From: an uncultured Bacteroides sp.
GTDB lineage: Bacteria; Bacteroidota; Bacteroidia; Bacteroidales; Bacteroidaceae
Reading direction: 5' to 3'
Length of the DNA stretch: 27,838 nt
Assembly: GCA_900542985.1 (NCBI GenBank)
Contig: UQPQ01000038.1
Location: 1 to 27,838, forward strand
The translations under genes were made by a program, and so were the position numbers. Position 1 is the stretch's first letter. Each line of letters begins with the position of its first letter. Below the pieces are notes generated by a model, which had not been told where the DNA came from, did no database searches, and saw only the letters and a list, made by a program, of their open reading frames with translations. This document shows positions 16,884 through 25,048 of the stretch, piece after piece.

Positions 16884-17771
16884 TTATTTATCTTTTTTTC
16901 CAAACAATGAAAAGTGTACGTAACGTTTAGGATGTGCCTTTAAATCTTCTAATAACGCTGCTGCATTTGCTGTGCTGGCATTTAAATTATAATACAATGC
17001 TGAGTCGTTCATCAGTAATCCTAAAGAGTTGTCTTTGCGGTTTAATTTATCTGTCAGCAAGCGTACATTGTTCAGTGTAGAGTCTACTTTCATGAAAGTA
17101 GATGCATAGTTTACGTCCTTCAGGTTATTGGTAATAACTTTCAGGTTTTGGGTGATTTCAGTTACGTTATTTGTCAACTCTGGTACATCGGTCTTCATCA
17201 GAGTGTTTAATTGGCGGCTGGTTGCGTTAAGTGAAGCGGTCAGCTGCTCTGCATTGTGCAGAGTGTTCTCCAAAGCCGGATCGCCTAACAATTTGTTTAG
17301 AGAAACTAAGATCGAGTCGAGTTTCGGCATCATCTGCTTCATCTGTGGAAGCAGTGTCTTTTCAGCTTCTCCTAAAATTCCAGTGTTGGCTACTCCGGGA
17401 AGAGTATCTTTTTCTGTATAATAGGTTTGACTGTCAAGATTGAAATGCAAGTTCATCTTGACTGTACCCAGCATTTCGGTGACCAATTCTGCGTGGCTAC
17501 CTGTTGGGATTTTCATCGCTTCGTCCAATTCTACTCCTACAACCACATGGCCGGGATTCTGGAAATTATATTCAATGTCGCGTACAATACCGATCTTAAA
17601 TCCATTGGCAAATACCGGACTGGATTTTGCCAATCCATTAATGTCGGAAAATTCTACATAATAGTAACTTTCTGGCTTGAATGTGTTGATTCCTTTCAGG
17701 TAGTTGAAGCCAAAGAAAAGAATAAGCAGGGAAGCGATACCTGCCAAGCCGATTTTTACTTCTTTTTTCAT
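16884..17771 (-). CDS. MCE/MlaD domain lipid-transport protein
   Basis: This 295-residue protein has an N-terminal membrane anchor (~5-25, LAGIASLLILFFGFNYL) followed by one MCE domain (~37-115, YYYVEFSDINGLAKSSPVFANGFKIGIV). The long helical remainder has periodic Leu/Asn residues, as in MlaD/PqiB-type periplasmic hexamers that shuttle phospholipids between membranes. The partner ABC ATPase and permease (MlaE/MlaF types) are not in the window. It starts 20 nt after the amidase stop and is presumably co-transcribed with it. Confidence 0.88.
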   Translation of the reverse strand: MKKEVKIGLAGIASLLILFFGFNYLKGINTFKPESYYYVEFSDINGLAKSSPVFANGFKIGIVRDIEYNFQNPGHVVVGVELDEAMKIPTGSHAELVTEMLGTVKMNLHFNLDSQTYYTEKDTLPGVANTGILGEAEKTLLPQMKQMMPKLDSILVSLNKLLGDPALENTLHNAEQLTASLNATSRQLNTLMKTDVPELTNNVTEITQNLKVITNNLKDVNYASTFMKVDSTLNNVRLLTDKLNRKDNSLGLLMNDSALYYNLNASTANAAALLEDLKAHPKRYVHFSLFGKKDK

Positions 17772-17791
17772 CTTGTTGTATTGTTCTAGTT

Positions 17792-19006
17792 TTATTTGTT
17801 CTTTTTAAATTCTCTAATAGCTTGATTTATATTCATTTTTTCTCCGTCTTTGAACGCGATGATAAATGCATCTTTAAACTTTGCATCTACTTTGCTGCGT
17901 TTCAGACGTACTATCTTGTTGTAGTCGGTACTTTCGCCGTACGTATATTTGTAGATACCTTTTTCTTTATATCGGTCTACGGGAGATAAGCCTTTAAATT
18001 GTCTGCTGTTCTTGGGCAACACCTTGTCTGATGTCAAGATTTGTATCTTGAATACCGGCTTACTGGAGGTATTGCTCTTAGAACCTTGAGAAATTTCTTT
18101 TGGCTGGGCCGTTTGGGCAGTTTGCACCGGTTGGGTATCGGCAGCTGTGGGTTCTTCAATTACGATATCCTCTTCTACTTCTACCGGTTGAGAAGAAGTG
18201 AGAACTCCCGGAGAAGAAGTCTTCTTGTTTGCTTTGTAGTTGACAAAAGCTTGATAAATACTCTGTGCCAGCATGCTTGAGCCGTTACTTGACAGCAGGT
18301 AAGCCTCTTCGTTTGGATTGGTGATATAGCCTAATTCAATCAACACACTGGGCATAGATGTTTCCCGAAGAACCAGAAAACCGGCCTGATGCACTCCTTT
18401 GTCTATTCTGCGTGCTTTGTGCCGGAACTGTTGCTGAATCAGCTGTGCGAAGTTGACACTTTGAGCCATATTTTTGTCTTGCAGAAATTCGAAGATGATG
18501 TAACTCTCGGAAGAATTAGGGTTGAATCCTGCATATTGTTTCTGATAGTCATCCTCGATAAGGATAACGGCATTTTCCTTTTGCGCCACTTCCAGATTTT
18601 CCTGTGTACGGTGCAATCCCAATGTATAGGTTTCCGTTCCACTTACTCTGCTGCTTCGGGAAGCAATCGAGTTGGTATGGATTGAAATGAAAAGATCGGC
18701 CTTTGCTTCGTTTGCAATTTCAGCCCGGCGGTGAAGCGGTACGAATACATCAGAACTTCTGGTGTATACCACTTTAGTATCCGAATGATTGTTCTGAATC
18801 AGTTTCCCGAGTTTAAGTGCCACACTGAGGTTGATGTTCTTTTCTTTTCCCCGCTTTCCTATGGCCCCGGGGTCATGTCCTCCGTGTCCGGCATCGATTA
18901 CCACGGTAAATTTTTTAGGGGACGCGGCATGCATCGCATTTTCCGGAATAACAATCCATAGGAAAATGCAGATGATATATACTGTGTAAACTATGTTATT
19001 CCTCAT
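17792..19006 (-). CDS. N-acetylmuramoyl-L-alanine amidase (Amidase_3) with C-terminal SPOR-like domain
   Basis: This zinc amidase cuts the bond between MurNAc and L-Ala in peptidoglycan, usually in daughter-cell separation or wall remodelling. Counting from the ATG at 19006 (404 residues), an N-terminal hydrophobic segment serves as signal or anchor. The zinc and catalytic residues are H41 (VIDAGHGG), E55 (GKEKNI), H110 (ISIHTN) and E222 (LIELGY). A Pro/Gln/Thr-rich linker (~260-310) leads to a C-terminal domain (KIQILTSDKVLPKN...) that looks SPOR-like, a peptidoglycan-binding fold. A longer frame using a TTG at 19018 is unlikely because that TTG is part of the -7 box TAACTTTG. It is first gene of an operon with the MCE gene. 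Confidence 0.9.
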   Translation of the reverse strand: MRNNIVYTVYIICIFLWIVIPENAMHAASPKKFTVVIDAGHGGHDPGAIGKRGKEKNINLSVALKLGKLIQNNHSDTKVVYTRSSDVFVPLHRRAEIANEAKADLFISIHTNSIASRSSRVSGTETYTLGLHRTQENLEVAQKENAVILIEDDYQKQYAGFNPNSSESYIIFEFLQDKNMAQSVNFAQLIQQQFRHKARRIDKGVHQAGFLVLRETSMPSVLIELGYITNPNEEAYLLSSNGSSMLAQSIYQAFVNYKANKKTSSPGVLTSSQPVEVEEDIVIEEPTAADTQPVQTAQTAQPKEISQGSKSNTSSKPVFKIQILTSDKVLPKNSRQFKGLSPVDRYKEKGIYKYTYGESTDYNKIVRLKRSKVDAKFKDAFIIAFKDGEKMNINQAIREFKKNK

Positions 19007-19015
19007 ATTAGGGGA

Positions 19016-19023
19016 CAAAGTTA
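19016..19023 (-). promoter_or_regulatory. -7 box (TAACTTTG, minus strand) for the amidase-MCE operon
   Basis: TAACTTTG fits the -7 consensus but lies only 9 nt before the ATG at 19006, so the transcript would be leaderless or nearly so. No TTTG is seen at -33. The box also decides the start codon by ruling out the TTG at 19018. Confidence 0.5.
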
Positions 19024-19130
19024 ATAGAATTTTTACAGACTTTGGGCGTTAAAGAGGGAAGAAATACTTTTTATAAGCGATAATGTCTATAAAAACCAAT
19101 AAAAATACTATGGCTTTGTTGGCTTTTACG

Positions 19131-19138
19131 TATTTTTG
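19131..19138 (+). promoter_or_regulatory. -7 box (TATTTTTG) for the BASS-type transporter
   Basis: TATTTTTG lies 22 nt before the ATG at 19161 and is divergent to the amidase promoter. There is no -33 box at the right distance. Confidence 0.45.
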
Positions 19139-19160
19139 CCGATAAAATGAACATTTTGTC

Positions 19161-20108
19161 ATGTTGAGATTTATAAAAAACTGGACACTGCCGCTGGCGA
19201 TGCTTGCCGGAGTGATTGGATATTTCTGTTTTTCCGAATTGGATTTTCTGGCTCCTACGAAGCCTGTAGTAAAAGTTGCAGTGAGTTTCCTGACTCCTTT
19301 TCTGATATTTTCTCAGTTGTTGCTTACCTTTTGTAAAGTAGAGGTGAAAGAGCTGACTCCTAGAGGCTGGCATGGATGGTTGCTTTTGTGTCAGTTGGTT
19401 TCGGCTGCTGTAGTAGCCGGGGTGTTGTATACCTGTGCATTGGATGAAGCCTGGCGTGTAGCGTTAGAAGGAATGTTGGTTTGTCTGATTTGTCCTACGG
19501 CTACAGCAGCTGCGGTAGTGACCGGCAAGTTAGGAGGAAATGCGGCCGCACTGACGACGTATACGTTAGCTTCCAATTTGCTGGCGGCTGTTTTTGTTCC
19601 ACTTGTTTTCCCTTTGGTGGAGCCGTCGACAGTCGAGTTTATGACTGCATTTCTTTATTTGCTGGGTAAAGTATTTCCCTTGTTGCTTTTCCCTTTCTTT
19701 CTCGCTTTGCTGTTGCGGCATTTTCTTCCTTCGGTGCATCGTTTTCTGGTAGGCTTGAAAGACATGGCATTTTATCTGTGGGCGGTAGCACTTACTATTG
19801 TCATGGCACAGACCACCCGTTCGGTGGTAGAGGGAGATGTGGCTGTCTCGGAAGAAATATTGATAGCTACCCTTATCTTAGTGGTTTGTGTGTTGCAGTT
19901 TGCTGTCGGAAAGTGGATAGGAGGCCGCTATCAGGAGCGTATTAGCGGGGGACAGGCATTGGGACAGAAAAATACAGTATTGGCTATTTGGATGGCTTAT
20001 ACTTATCTCAACCCGGCATCAGCTATTGCTCCCGGTAGTTATGTATTGTGGCAGAATCTTATTAATAGCTGGCAGCTTTGGAAGAAAAGGAAACAAGAGG
20101 AACAATAA
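19161..20108 (+). CDS. bile acid:sodium symporter (BASS/SBF)-like transporter
   Basis: This 315-residue inner-membrane protein has about nine to ten hydrophobic segments. The motifs VCLICPTATAAAVVTGKLGGN and LTTYTLASNLLAAVFVPLVFPL correspond to the fourth and fifth helices that form the sodium and substrate site in BASS proteins. The second-half motif GQALGQKNTVLAIWMAYTYLNP is the matching crossover region. BASS relatives carry bile acids, pantothenate, organic anions or arsenite; the substrate here is not known. It stands between the divergent amidase promoter and a small cysteine-rich gene 165 nt downstream. Confidence 0.78.
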   Translation: MLRFIKNWTLPLAMLAGVIGYFCFSELDFLAPTKPVVKVAVSFLTPFLIFSQLLLTFCKVEVKELTPRGWHGWLLLCQLVSAAVVAGVLYTCALDEAWRVALEGMLVCLICPTATAAAVVTGKLGGNAAALTTYTLASNLLAAVFVPLVFPLVEPSTVEFMTAFLYLLGKVFPLLLFPFFLALLLRHFLPSVHRFLVGLKDMAFYLWAVALTIVMAQTTRSVVEGDVAVSEEILIATLILVVCVLQFAVGKWIGGRYQERISGGQALGQKNTVLAIWMAYTYLNPASAIAPGSYVLWQNLINSWQLWKKRKQEEQ

Positions 20109-20273
20109 ATATTGCCGGTCTGACAGTATTTTGTAAGTAAGATAGGGGCAATAGACTTCCTCTCTTGCGTTTATATTGAAAGAAACGGGTAACTGCTTTC
20201 GGTTAAGGGAGTAAATAAACCTGAAATCAGGAGCAGAAGCCTTGAAGAAAATAAACCTTAAATCGAAAAAACA

Positions 20274-20711
20274 ATGAAAGAAAGTGAACTTTGCAAAGAC
20301 ATGCCGTCTCATTATGCGGCTTGTCTGCATGCAGACTGTCCTTGTGCGGCATCTTGTCTGCATCAACTTGTGTATCAGCCACTGATGGAAAAAGAAGCTG
20401 TTTTCTACCTTATCAGTCCTCTTCGCTGTACCAAAAATCAGTCGTGTGTCTATTATCGCAATGCAGAGCCTGTGCGTTATGCGTTCGGTTTTAAAGGCAT
20501 GAAAGAAAAAATGTATCCTGCCCAGTATCGTAAATTCATGTCTGTGCTGACAGCGTATTTTGGGTATAATCCCTATTTCGACCGCAAAAAAGGGAAACGT
20601 GCCCTTCCTCCTAAGGAGCAGGAATTCATTTTGCAAACGTTGAAAAAGTTGGGAATAGAAGAACCTTTGGAGTTCGACCGTTACGAAAATCGGGTCAATT
20701 GGAAAGACTGA
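20274..20711 (+). CDS. cysteine-rich hypothetical protein (DUF6078-like)
   Basis: This 145-residue soluble protein has no signal peptide. Its N-terminal half has cysteines at 7, 17, 22, 24 and 28 (AACLHADCPCAASCLHQ) and two more in SPLRCTKNQSCVYYR, suggesting a metal- or cluster-binding knot. The C-terminal half is basic and aromatic (KKGKRALPPKEQEFILQTLKKLG). It resembles small Bacteroidales proteins of the DUF6078 type, but that assignment is from memory and weak. The ATG at 20274 follows an A-rich stretch typical of Bacteroides starts. A palindromic repeat begins directly after the stop codon. Confidence 0.75.
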   Translation: MKESELCKDMPSHYAACLHADCPCAASCLHQLVYQPLMEKEAVFYLISPLRCTKNQSCVYYRNAEPVRYAFGFKGMKEKMYPAQYRKFMSVLTAYFGYNPYFDRKKGKRALPPKEQEFILQTLKKLGIEEPLEFDRYENRVNWKD

Positions 20712-20806
20712 TACTCCTTACATGTAAAAACTGCACTCATTGCCCGAAAAAAATACACTACTTTCAAGTAGTGAGTACAGTTTTTACATGTAAGTACTGG
20801 CGAGTA
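20712..20806. repeat. palindromic intergenic element, copy 2
   Basis: A 22-nt inverted repeat with one mismatch (20718-20739 against 20772-20793, core TTACATGTAAAAACTG) encloses an inner perfect hairpin ACTACTT-TC-AAGTAGT (20757-20772). The block ACTCATT...GAAAAAA...ACTTTCAAG...TGAGTAC matches the element at 10687-10785. It begins directly after the stop codon of the cysteine-rich gene and may also act as its terminator, although no T-run follows the outer stem. The rest of the gap to 20925 shows only a weak -7-like TATATTCG at 20835-20842. Confidence 0.72.
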
Positions 20807-20925
20807 TTAAAATCGTGGCTTGCCATATTCCGGTTATATTCGTGCTATGGTATTCTTGGCTTAAAAACCAACTGCCCTATAATTGAAGAGACAACAACTA
20901 TAAAAGATATTGAAATTTTTATCAA

Positions 20926-21555
20926 ATGAAACTACTTCATATTTCAGATACTCATGGCAAACATAAATTATTGACCGGTTTGCCTGTAGCCGACATAATA
21001 ATACATAGTGGTGATGTGGGGATGATAGGAACCGAAGAAGAAGTTATAGACTTTTTAAACTGGTTTCTCGATTTGCCTTACCGCTATAAAATCTTTGTAC
21101 CTGGAAATCACGATGATTGTCTTATGGATGCGGAGATTAGTGGGTTGGATAACAATTGTTTTATTCTTTGCAATAAAGGAATAGACGTAGAAGGTATAAA
21201 AATATATGGAGTTCCTGCATTTACTGAATATGCTATAACGGGTGAAGAGGACAAATATATAAACCTTATTCCTGATGACATAGATATTCTCGTTACACAC
21301 CAGCCTCCTTATGGTATTCTTGATTATTCAGACGGTGTACATTATGGGTCTGTCTTGCTGTTAAAGCGATTGATGGAGATTAAACCGAAATTTCACTTGT
21401 TTGGACACATACATGATGCATATGGTATTGAAAAAGGACAATATACACTTTTTTCAAATTCCTCGGTTATGGACAATAATTATCAATTAAAACACAAAGC
21501 GAATTTATTGGTTGTAAATACAACCGGAAATGATGCTTTATGCCCTAACCAATAA
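20926..21555 (+). CDS. metallophosphoesterase (calcineurin-like)
   Basis: This 209-residue cytoplasmic protein has the five metal-binding blocks of the calcineurin-like fold in order: ISDTHG (6-11), HSGDVG (27-32), VPGNHDD (58-64), VTHQPP and FGHIHD. It should be a dinuclear-metal phosphodiesterase or phosphatase, with substrate unknown. The gene is more A+T rich than its neighbours and uses ATA and AAT codons often, which could mean later acquisition. The C-terminal tail after NNYQLKHKANLLVVN is short and has an unusual end (TTGNDALCPNQ); see the overlapping small frame at 21530. Confidence 0.9.
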   Translation: MKLLHISDTHGKHKLLTGLPVADIIIHSGDVGMIGTEEEVIDFLNWFLDLPYRYKIFVPGNHDDCLMDAEISGLDNNCFILCNKGIDVEGIKIYGVPAFTEYAITGEEDKYINLIPDDIDILVTHQPPYGILDYSDGVHYGSVLLLKRLMEIKPKFHLFGHIHDAYGIEKGQYTLFSNSSVMDNNYQLKHKANLLVVNTTGNDALCPNQ

Positions 21556-21604
21556 TAGAGAAATTCCAGATGTGGATGAAGTGACTGCAATGATAGAGGC
21601 TTAA
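21530..21604 (+). pseudogene. 24-codon frame overlapping the metallophosphoesterase end
   Basis: In the +1 frame an ATG at 21530 opens a 24-codon frame that reads LYALTNNREIPDVDEVTAMIEA at its end and stops at 21604. The composition looks protein-like, so it may be the remainder of a following gene, or the true C-terminus if the phosphoesterase has been frameshifted near 21530. It is too short to assign. The rest of the stretch to 21768 shows no gene. Confidence 0.25.
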
Positions 21605-21768
21605 TAAGCACATGGGTTTCTATTGTCTGAATTTAGGGAAGAAATGGGTGTATAAATTCTGATATTTGATATGAGTTTCCTATTATTTTAGGAATAAAAG
21701 ATTTAAAGAGAAATAAAGATCCTCGTGATGTATTGTTTTGTAAACCCTTGTAATTCAAAATATTTTGT

Positions 21769-21776
21769 TATATTTG
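21769..21776 (+). promoter_or_regulatory. -7 box (TATATTTG) for the GH3 gene
   Basis: TATATTTG lies 35 nt before the ATG at 21812, with CTTG 18 nt upstream as a weak -33. Its position shows that the in-frame ATG at 21725 is upstream of the transcript and cannot be the start. Confidence 0.6.
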
Positions 21777-21811
21777 TGCTCGGAATTATAACAAATTTAT
21801 ATAGATTTACT

Positions 21812-24463
21812 ATGAAAAAGGCTATATTTTTAGCATGTGGGATATTGTGGGGTTGTACAATAACCATGCAGGCAGAAGACCTGCCTTATAAGAATCCAAA
21901 GCTCTCTGTAGAAGAGCGTGTAGAGGATTTGCTGAAGCGAATGACAGTGGAAGAAAAGTTCTGGCAAATTTACATGATGCCCGGAGATTTGGATGCCGGA
22001 AAAGAACGTTTTAAAGATGGTATTTTCGGGTTCCAGGTAGCTACTGTCGGATCGTCCGATCCGCAAATGCGCCAGATGCTTCAATACAATCCGAAGATGA
22101 CAGCGGCCGAAACCGTAAAAAAAGTGAACCGCATTCAGCGCTATTTTGTAGAAGAGACTCGCTTGGGTATTCCTGCCATTATTTTCGATGAAGCTTTACA
22201 TGGACTGGTGCGTGGAGGAGCAACTGCATTCCCGCAATCTATCGCCTTGGCTGCGACATTCGATACTACGCTGGTCAGCCGGGTGTCTACCGCCATTGCC
22301 CGTGAAACAAAAAGCCGCGGAATCCGACAGATTCTTTCTCCAGTGGTCAATCTGGCTACAGATGTACGCTGGGGACGTGTAGAAGAGACTTATGGCGAAG
22401 ATCCTTGTCTCTCGGCTGATATGGGAGTCAGTTTCGTGAAGAATTTTGAACGAATGGGTGTGATTACTACTCCGAAACATTTTGCAGTCAATTCCGGTGA
22501 CGGTGGACGTGACAGTAACCCGATTCATTATACGGAACGTTTCCTGGAAGAAACTCATCTGGTACCGTTTAAGGCTTGTTTCCAGCAGGGTGGTTCCCAG
22601 TCGGTAATGACTGCATATAATATGATAGATGGTACACCTTGTACGGCTAATTCCTGGCTTACTATCGATAAGCTCCGTAAAGAGTGGGGCTTCGACGGTT
22701 TTACTATTGCTGATGCCGATGCGGTAGGTATTATTCATAAACTGCACCATACTATTAATAATTGGGAAGAAGCTGGTGCTACAGCTGTGAACAATGGACT
22801 TGATGTTATTTTCCAGACTACTTATGAAGAGCATGAACCTTTTTTGGAAGCATGTCGTAAAGGGCTGATAACGGAAGAGGCTTTGAATAGAGCGGTACGT
22901 CAGGTCTTGAAGGCTAAATTCCGTTTGGGATTGTTTGAAAATCCGTATATGGATGAATCGGAAGCCGACCGCTGGAATGCCTGTGCAGAGCATCGTGCCT
23001 TGGCTCAGGAGGCTGCTGCCCGTTCGATGGTATTGCTGAAAAATGAAAACCAGCTGTTGCCTTTGTCGCGCGACTTGAAGCGTATTGCTGTCATTGGTCA
23101 GGATGCTGCAGAGGCTCGTTTAGGTGGATATAGCGGTCCTGGTGTAAATAAAATCAGCATTGTAGAAGGATTGAAAAAAGAACTGGCCGGTAAAACGGAG
23201 GTTGTCTATGAAGAGGGCTGTAAGCGTATGAATCCGCAATGGCTGACTATCCCGGAAAACTGCCTATCTCAAGAAGACGGAACCTCAGGATTGGCTGCTT
23301 CTTATTTCAAGAATATCCGTTGGGAGGGAACTCCTGCTTTGAAACGGAATGATAAGGCTGTGCAGTTTTCGTGGACACTCTTTGCTCCGGATTCTTGTCT
23401 GGCAGTAGACTGGTTCTCGGTAGAATGGAACGGAAAACTGAAATCGCCGGTTTCAGGAGATTATCAGATTGGTCTGGAAGGAAATGATGGATATCAGTTG
23501 TGGATTGATGGTAAAAAGGTAATCGACCGTCCCGAAAAGGCTTCTTTCCGTACCGAAGTTGTTCCTTTCCGTTTTGAAAAAGGAAAAGAATATGCAGTAA
23601 AAGTCCGTTTCTATGAAAATACCCGTAACGCCCGTATCCGTTTGGTATGGAATGTAGGAGTACAGAATGAAGATGCTTCCATTGAAAAAGCAGTGCGTGC
23701 TGCAGCTTCGGCTGATGTAGCTGTTGTGGTGGCTGGTATTGAGGAAGGTGAATTCCGCGACCGTGGCTATCTGACTTTGCCGGGACGTCAGGAAGAACTT
23801 ATCAAGCGTGTGGCTGCTACCGGAAAACCGGTTGTGGTAGTGCTGGTTGGTGGTAGTGCTGTAGTGATGTCCGAGTGGTTGGATAAAGTATCGGCAGTGC
23901 TGAATGCCTGGTATCCGGGTGAAGCTGGTGGTGCTGCAGTAGCTGATGTCTTGATGGGGGATGCCAATCCTTCCGGAAAACTGCCGATTACTTATCCGAT
24001 AGATGAGGCTCAGTTGCCGTTGAACTATAGCCATAAACCTACCGGAAGAAGCGATGATTATCTGAATCTGACAGGTGAGCCTTTGTTCCCCTTCGGTTAT
24101 GGATTGAGCTATACTGAATTCGAATACAATAATCTGAAAGTACAGCCTTCTGGTAAACATACTTATAATGTTTCATTTACAATCCGTAATATCGGAAAAT
24201 ACAAAGGTTATGAAGTACCTCAACTTTATTTGAGAGACAAAGTTGCTTCGGTTACCCAACCGATAACCCGTCTGATTCATTATGCAGCTATAGAATTGAA
24301 TCCAGGAGAAGAAAAAACGGTATCGTTTATCGTAAACGAACACGATCTTTCTATGTTGGACAAATCGATGAACCGGGTAGTAGAGCCGGGTGATTTCCGT
24401 TTGATGATTGGCCGTTCTTGCAAGGATATCCGTTTGCAGGAAGTGATTAATGTAAAAGAATAA
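21812..24463 (+). CDS. GH3 beta-glycosidase with PA14 insert, secreted
   Basis: This 883-residue enzyme (counted from the ATG at 21812) is a retaining beta-glucosidase or beta-xylosidase type GH3. A signal peptide precedes AEDLPYKNP. The GH3 N-domain carries KHFAVNSGDGGRDSN, the substrate-binding region MTAYNMIDGTPCTAN and the nucleophile motif GFTIADADAV (D301). Residues ~490-616 form a PA14 module (GLAASYFKN...GNDGYQLWIDGKKVID...RIRLVWN) inserted in the C-domain, as in many GH3 enzymes that act on oligosaccharides. The remaining C-domain has PSGKLPITYP and PLFPFGYGLSYT, and a fibronectin III-like end follows (~780-883). A longer frame from 21725 is possible but has no signal-like start and lies before the promoter. 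The exact substrate is unknown. Confidence 0.92.
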   Translation: MKKAIFLACGILWGCTITMQAEDLPYKNPKLSVEERVEDLLKRMTVEEKFWQIYMMPGDLDAGKERFKDGIFGFQVATVGSSDPQMRQMLQYNPKMTAAETVKKVNRIQRYFVEETRLGIPAIIFDEALHGLVRGGATAFPQSIALAATFDTTLVSRVSTAIARETKSRGIRQILSPVVNLATDVRWGRVEETYGEDPCLSADMGVSFVKNFERMGVITTPKHFAVNSGDGGRDSNPIHYTERFLEETHLVPFKACFQQGGSQSVMTAYNMIDGTPCTANSWLTIDKLRKEWGFDGFTIADADAVGIIHKLHHTINNWEEAGATAVNNGLDVIFQTTYEEHEPFLEACRKGLITEEALNRAVRQVLKAKFRLGLFENPYMDESEADRWNACAEHRALAQEAAARSMVLLKNENQLLPLSRDLKRIAVIGQDAAEARLGGYSGPGVNKISIVEGLKKELAGKTEVVYEEGCKRMNPQWLTIPENCLSQEDGTSGLAASYFKNIRWEGTPALKRNDKAVQFSWTLFAPDSCLAVDWFSVEWNGKLKSPVSGDYQIGLEGNDGYQLWIDGKKVIDRPEKASFRTEVVPFRFEKGKEYAVKVRFYENTRNARIRLVWNVGVQNEDASIEKAVRAAASADVAVVVAGIEEGEFRDRGYLTLPGRQEELIKRVAATGKPVVVVLVGGSAVVMSEWLDKVSAVLNAWYPGEAGGAAVADVLMGDANPSGKLPITYPIDEAQLPLNYSHKPTGRSDDYLNLTGEPLFPFGYGLSYTEFEYNNLKVQPSGKHTYNVSFTIRNIGKYKGYEVPQLYLRDKVASVTQPITRLIHYAAIELNPGEEKTVSFIVNEHDLSMLDKSMNRVVEPGDFRLMIGRSCKDIRLQEVINVKE

Positions 24464-24499
24464 ATATCGGAGATAAATATAGATTGTGTTTTTAATGAT

Positions 24500-24532
24500 A
24501 CGGAGACTATTTCAATTTGAGATAGTCTCCGT
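24500..24532 (+). terminator. intrinsic terminator after GH3
   Basis: ACGGAGACTAT (24500-24510) pairs perfectly with ATAGTCTCCGT (24522-24532), with an 11-nt loop followed by GTTTTTTT. Confidence 0.9.
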
Positions 24533-24567
24533 GTTTTTTTCTATTGTTGGCAATTACTGCTCCAAGA

Positions 24568-25002
24568 TTATTCTGATAATTTTTCTTTCTTGATTTCTGT
24601 AAGGTAAAAACGGAAGAAAGCCTCTTTTATTTCATCACGGACACGGTGAAATTCCGAATCAATGAATTCTGCTGTTCCGGTAGCGTGCGAAGGATCGTCG
24701 AAACCAATATGAAGTCGTTTTCCTACTTTGCCGATGAATGCAGGGCAGTTTTCGTTTGCACCTCCACAGACTGTAATCACATAATCCCATTCTTGGTTGA
24801 GGTATGTATTTACATGTGTCGGTTTGTGTGAGCTGATATCTATTCCTGCCTCTTTCATAACTTCTATGGCTTTTGCATTGACTTGTGTAGCAGGTTCTGT
24901 ACCACCGGAATAAACTTCAATGTTTTTATCGAAAGATTGTAGGAATCCATGTGCCATCTGGCTGCGGCAACTGTTTCCTGTGCAAAGAATCAGTACTTTC
25001 AT
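24568..25002 (-). CDS. arsenate reductase/low-molecular-weight phosphatase (thioredoxin-type ArsC-like)
   Basis: This 144-residue protein has the phosphatase loop CTGNSCRS (Cys7-Arg13) at the N-terminus, as in low-molecular-weight tyrosine phosphatases and thioredoxin-coupled ArsC. The redox pair C79/C86 (VCGGANENCP) is typical of the arsenate reductase branch, and the general acid is in FDDPSHATG (D102/D103). It should reduce arsenate to arsenite in the cytoplasm. No arsenite pump or ArsR regulator is next to it, so its role in resistance here is inferred. It is transcribed alone, with a -7 box at 25041-25048. Confidence 0.9.
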   Translation of the reverse strand: MKVLILCTGNSCRSQMAHGFLQSFDKNIEVYSGGTEPATQVNAKAIEVMKEAGIDISSHKPTHVNTYLNQEWDYVITVCGGANENCPAFIGKVGKRLHIGFDDPSHATGTAEFIDSEFHRVRDEIKEAFFRFYLTEIKKEKLSE

Positions 25003-25040
25003 ATTTGTGCTTTATGTTTTGGTTATTTTTATATCGAAGG

Positions 25041-25048
25041 CAAAAATA
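25041..25048 (-). promoter_or_regulatory. -7 box (TATTTTTG, minus strand) for the ArsC-like gene
   Basis: The plus-strand CAAAAATA reads TATTTTTG on the minus strand, 38 nt before the ATG. The -33 box is weak. Confidence 0.45.

Noticed and set aside
21725..21811. 29-residue N-terminal extension of the GH3 protein
   Set aside because: The ATG at 21725 lies upstream of the -7 box at 21769-21776, and the normal signal peptide begins at 21812.
22196..22993. Open frame of 265 codons antisense to the GH3 gene
   Set aside because: Antisense shadow with no motif and no promoter.
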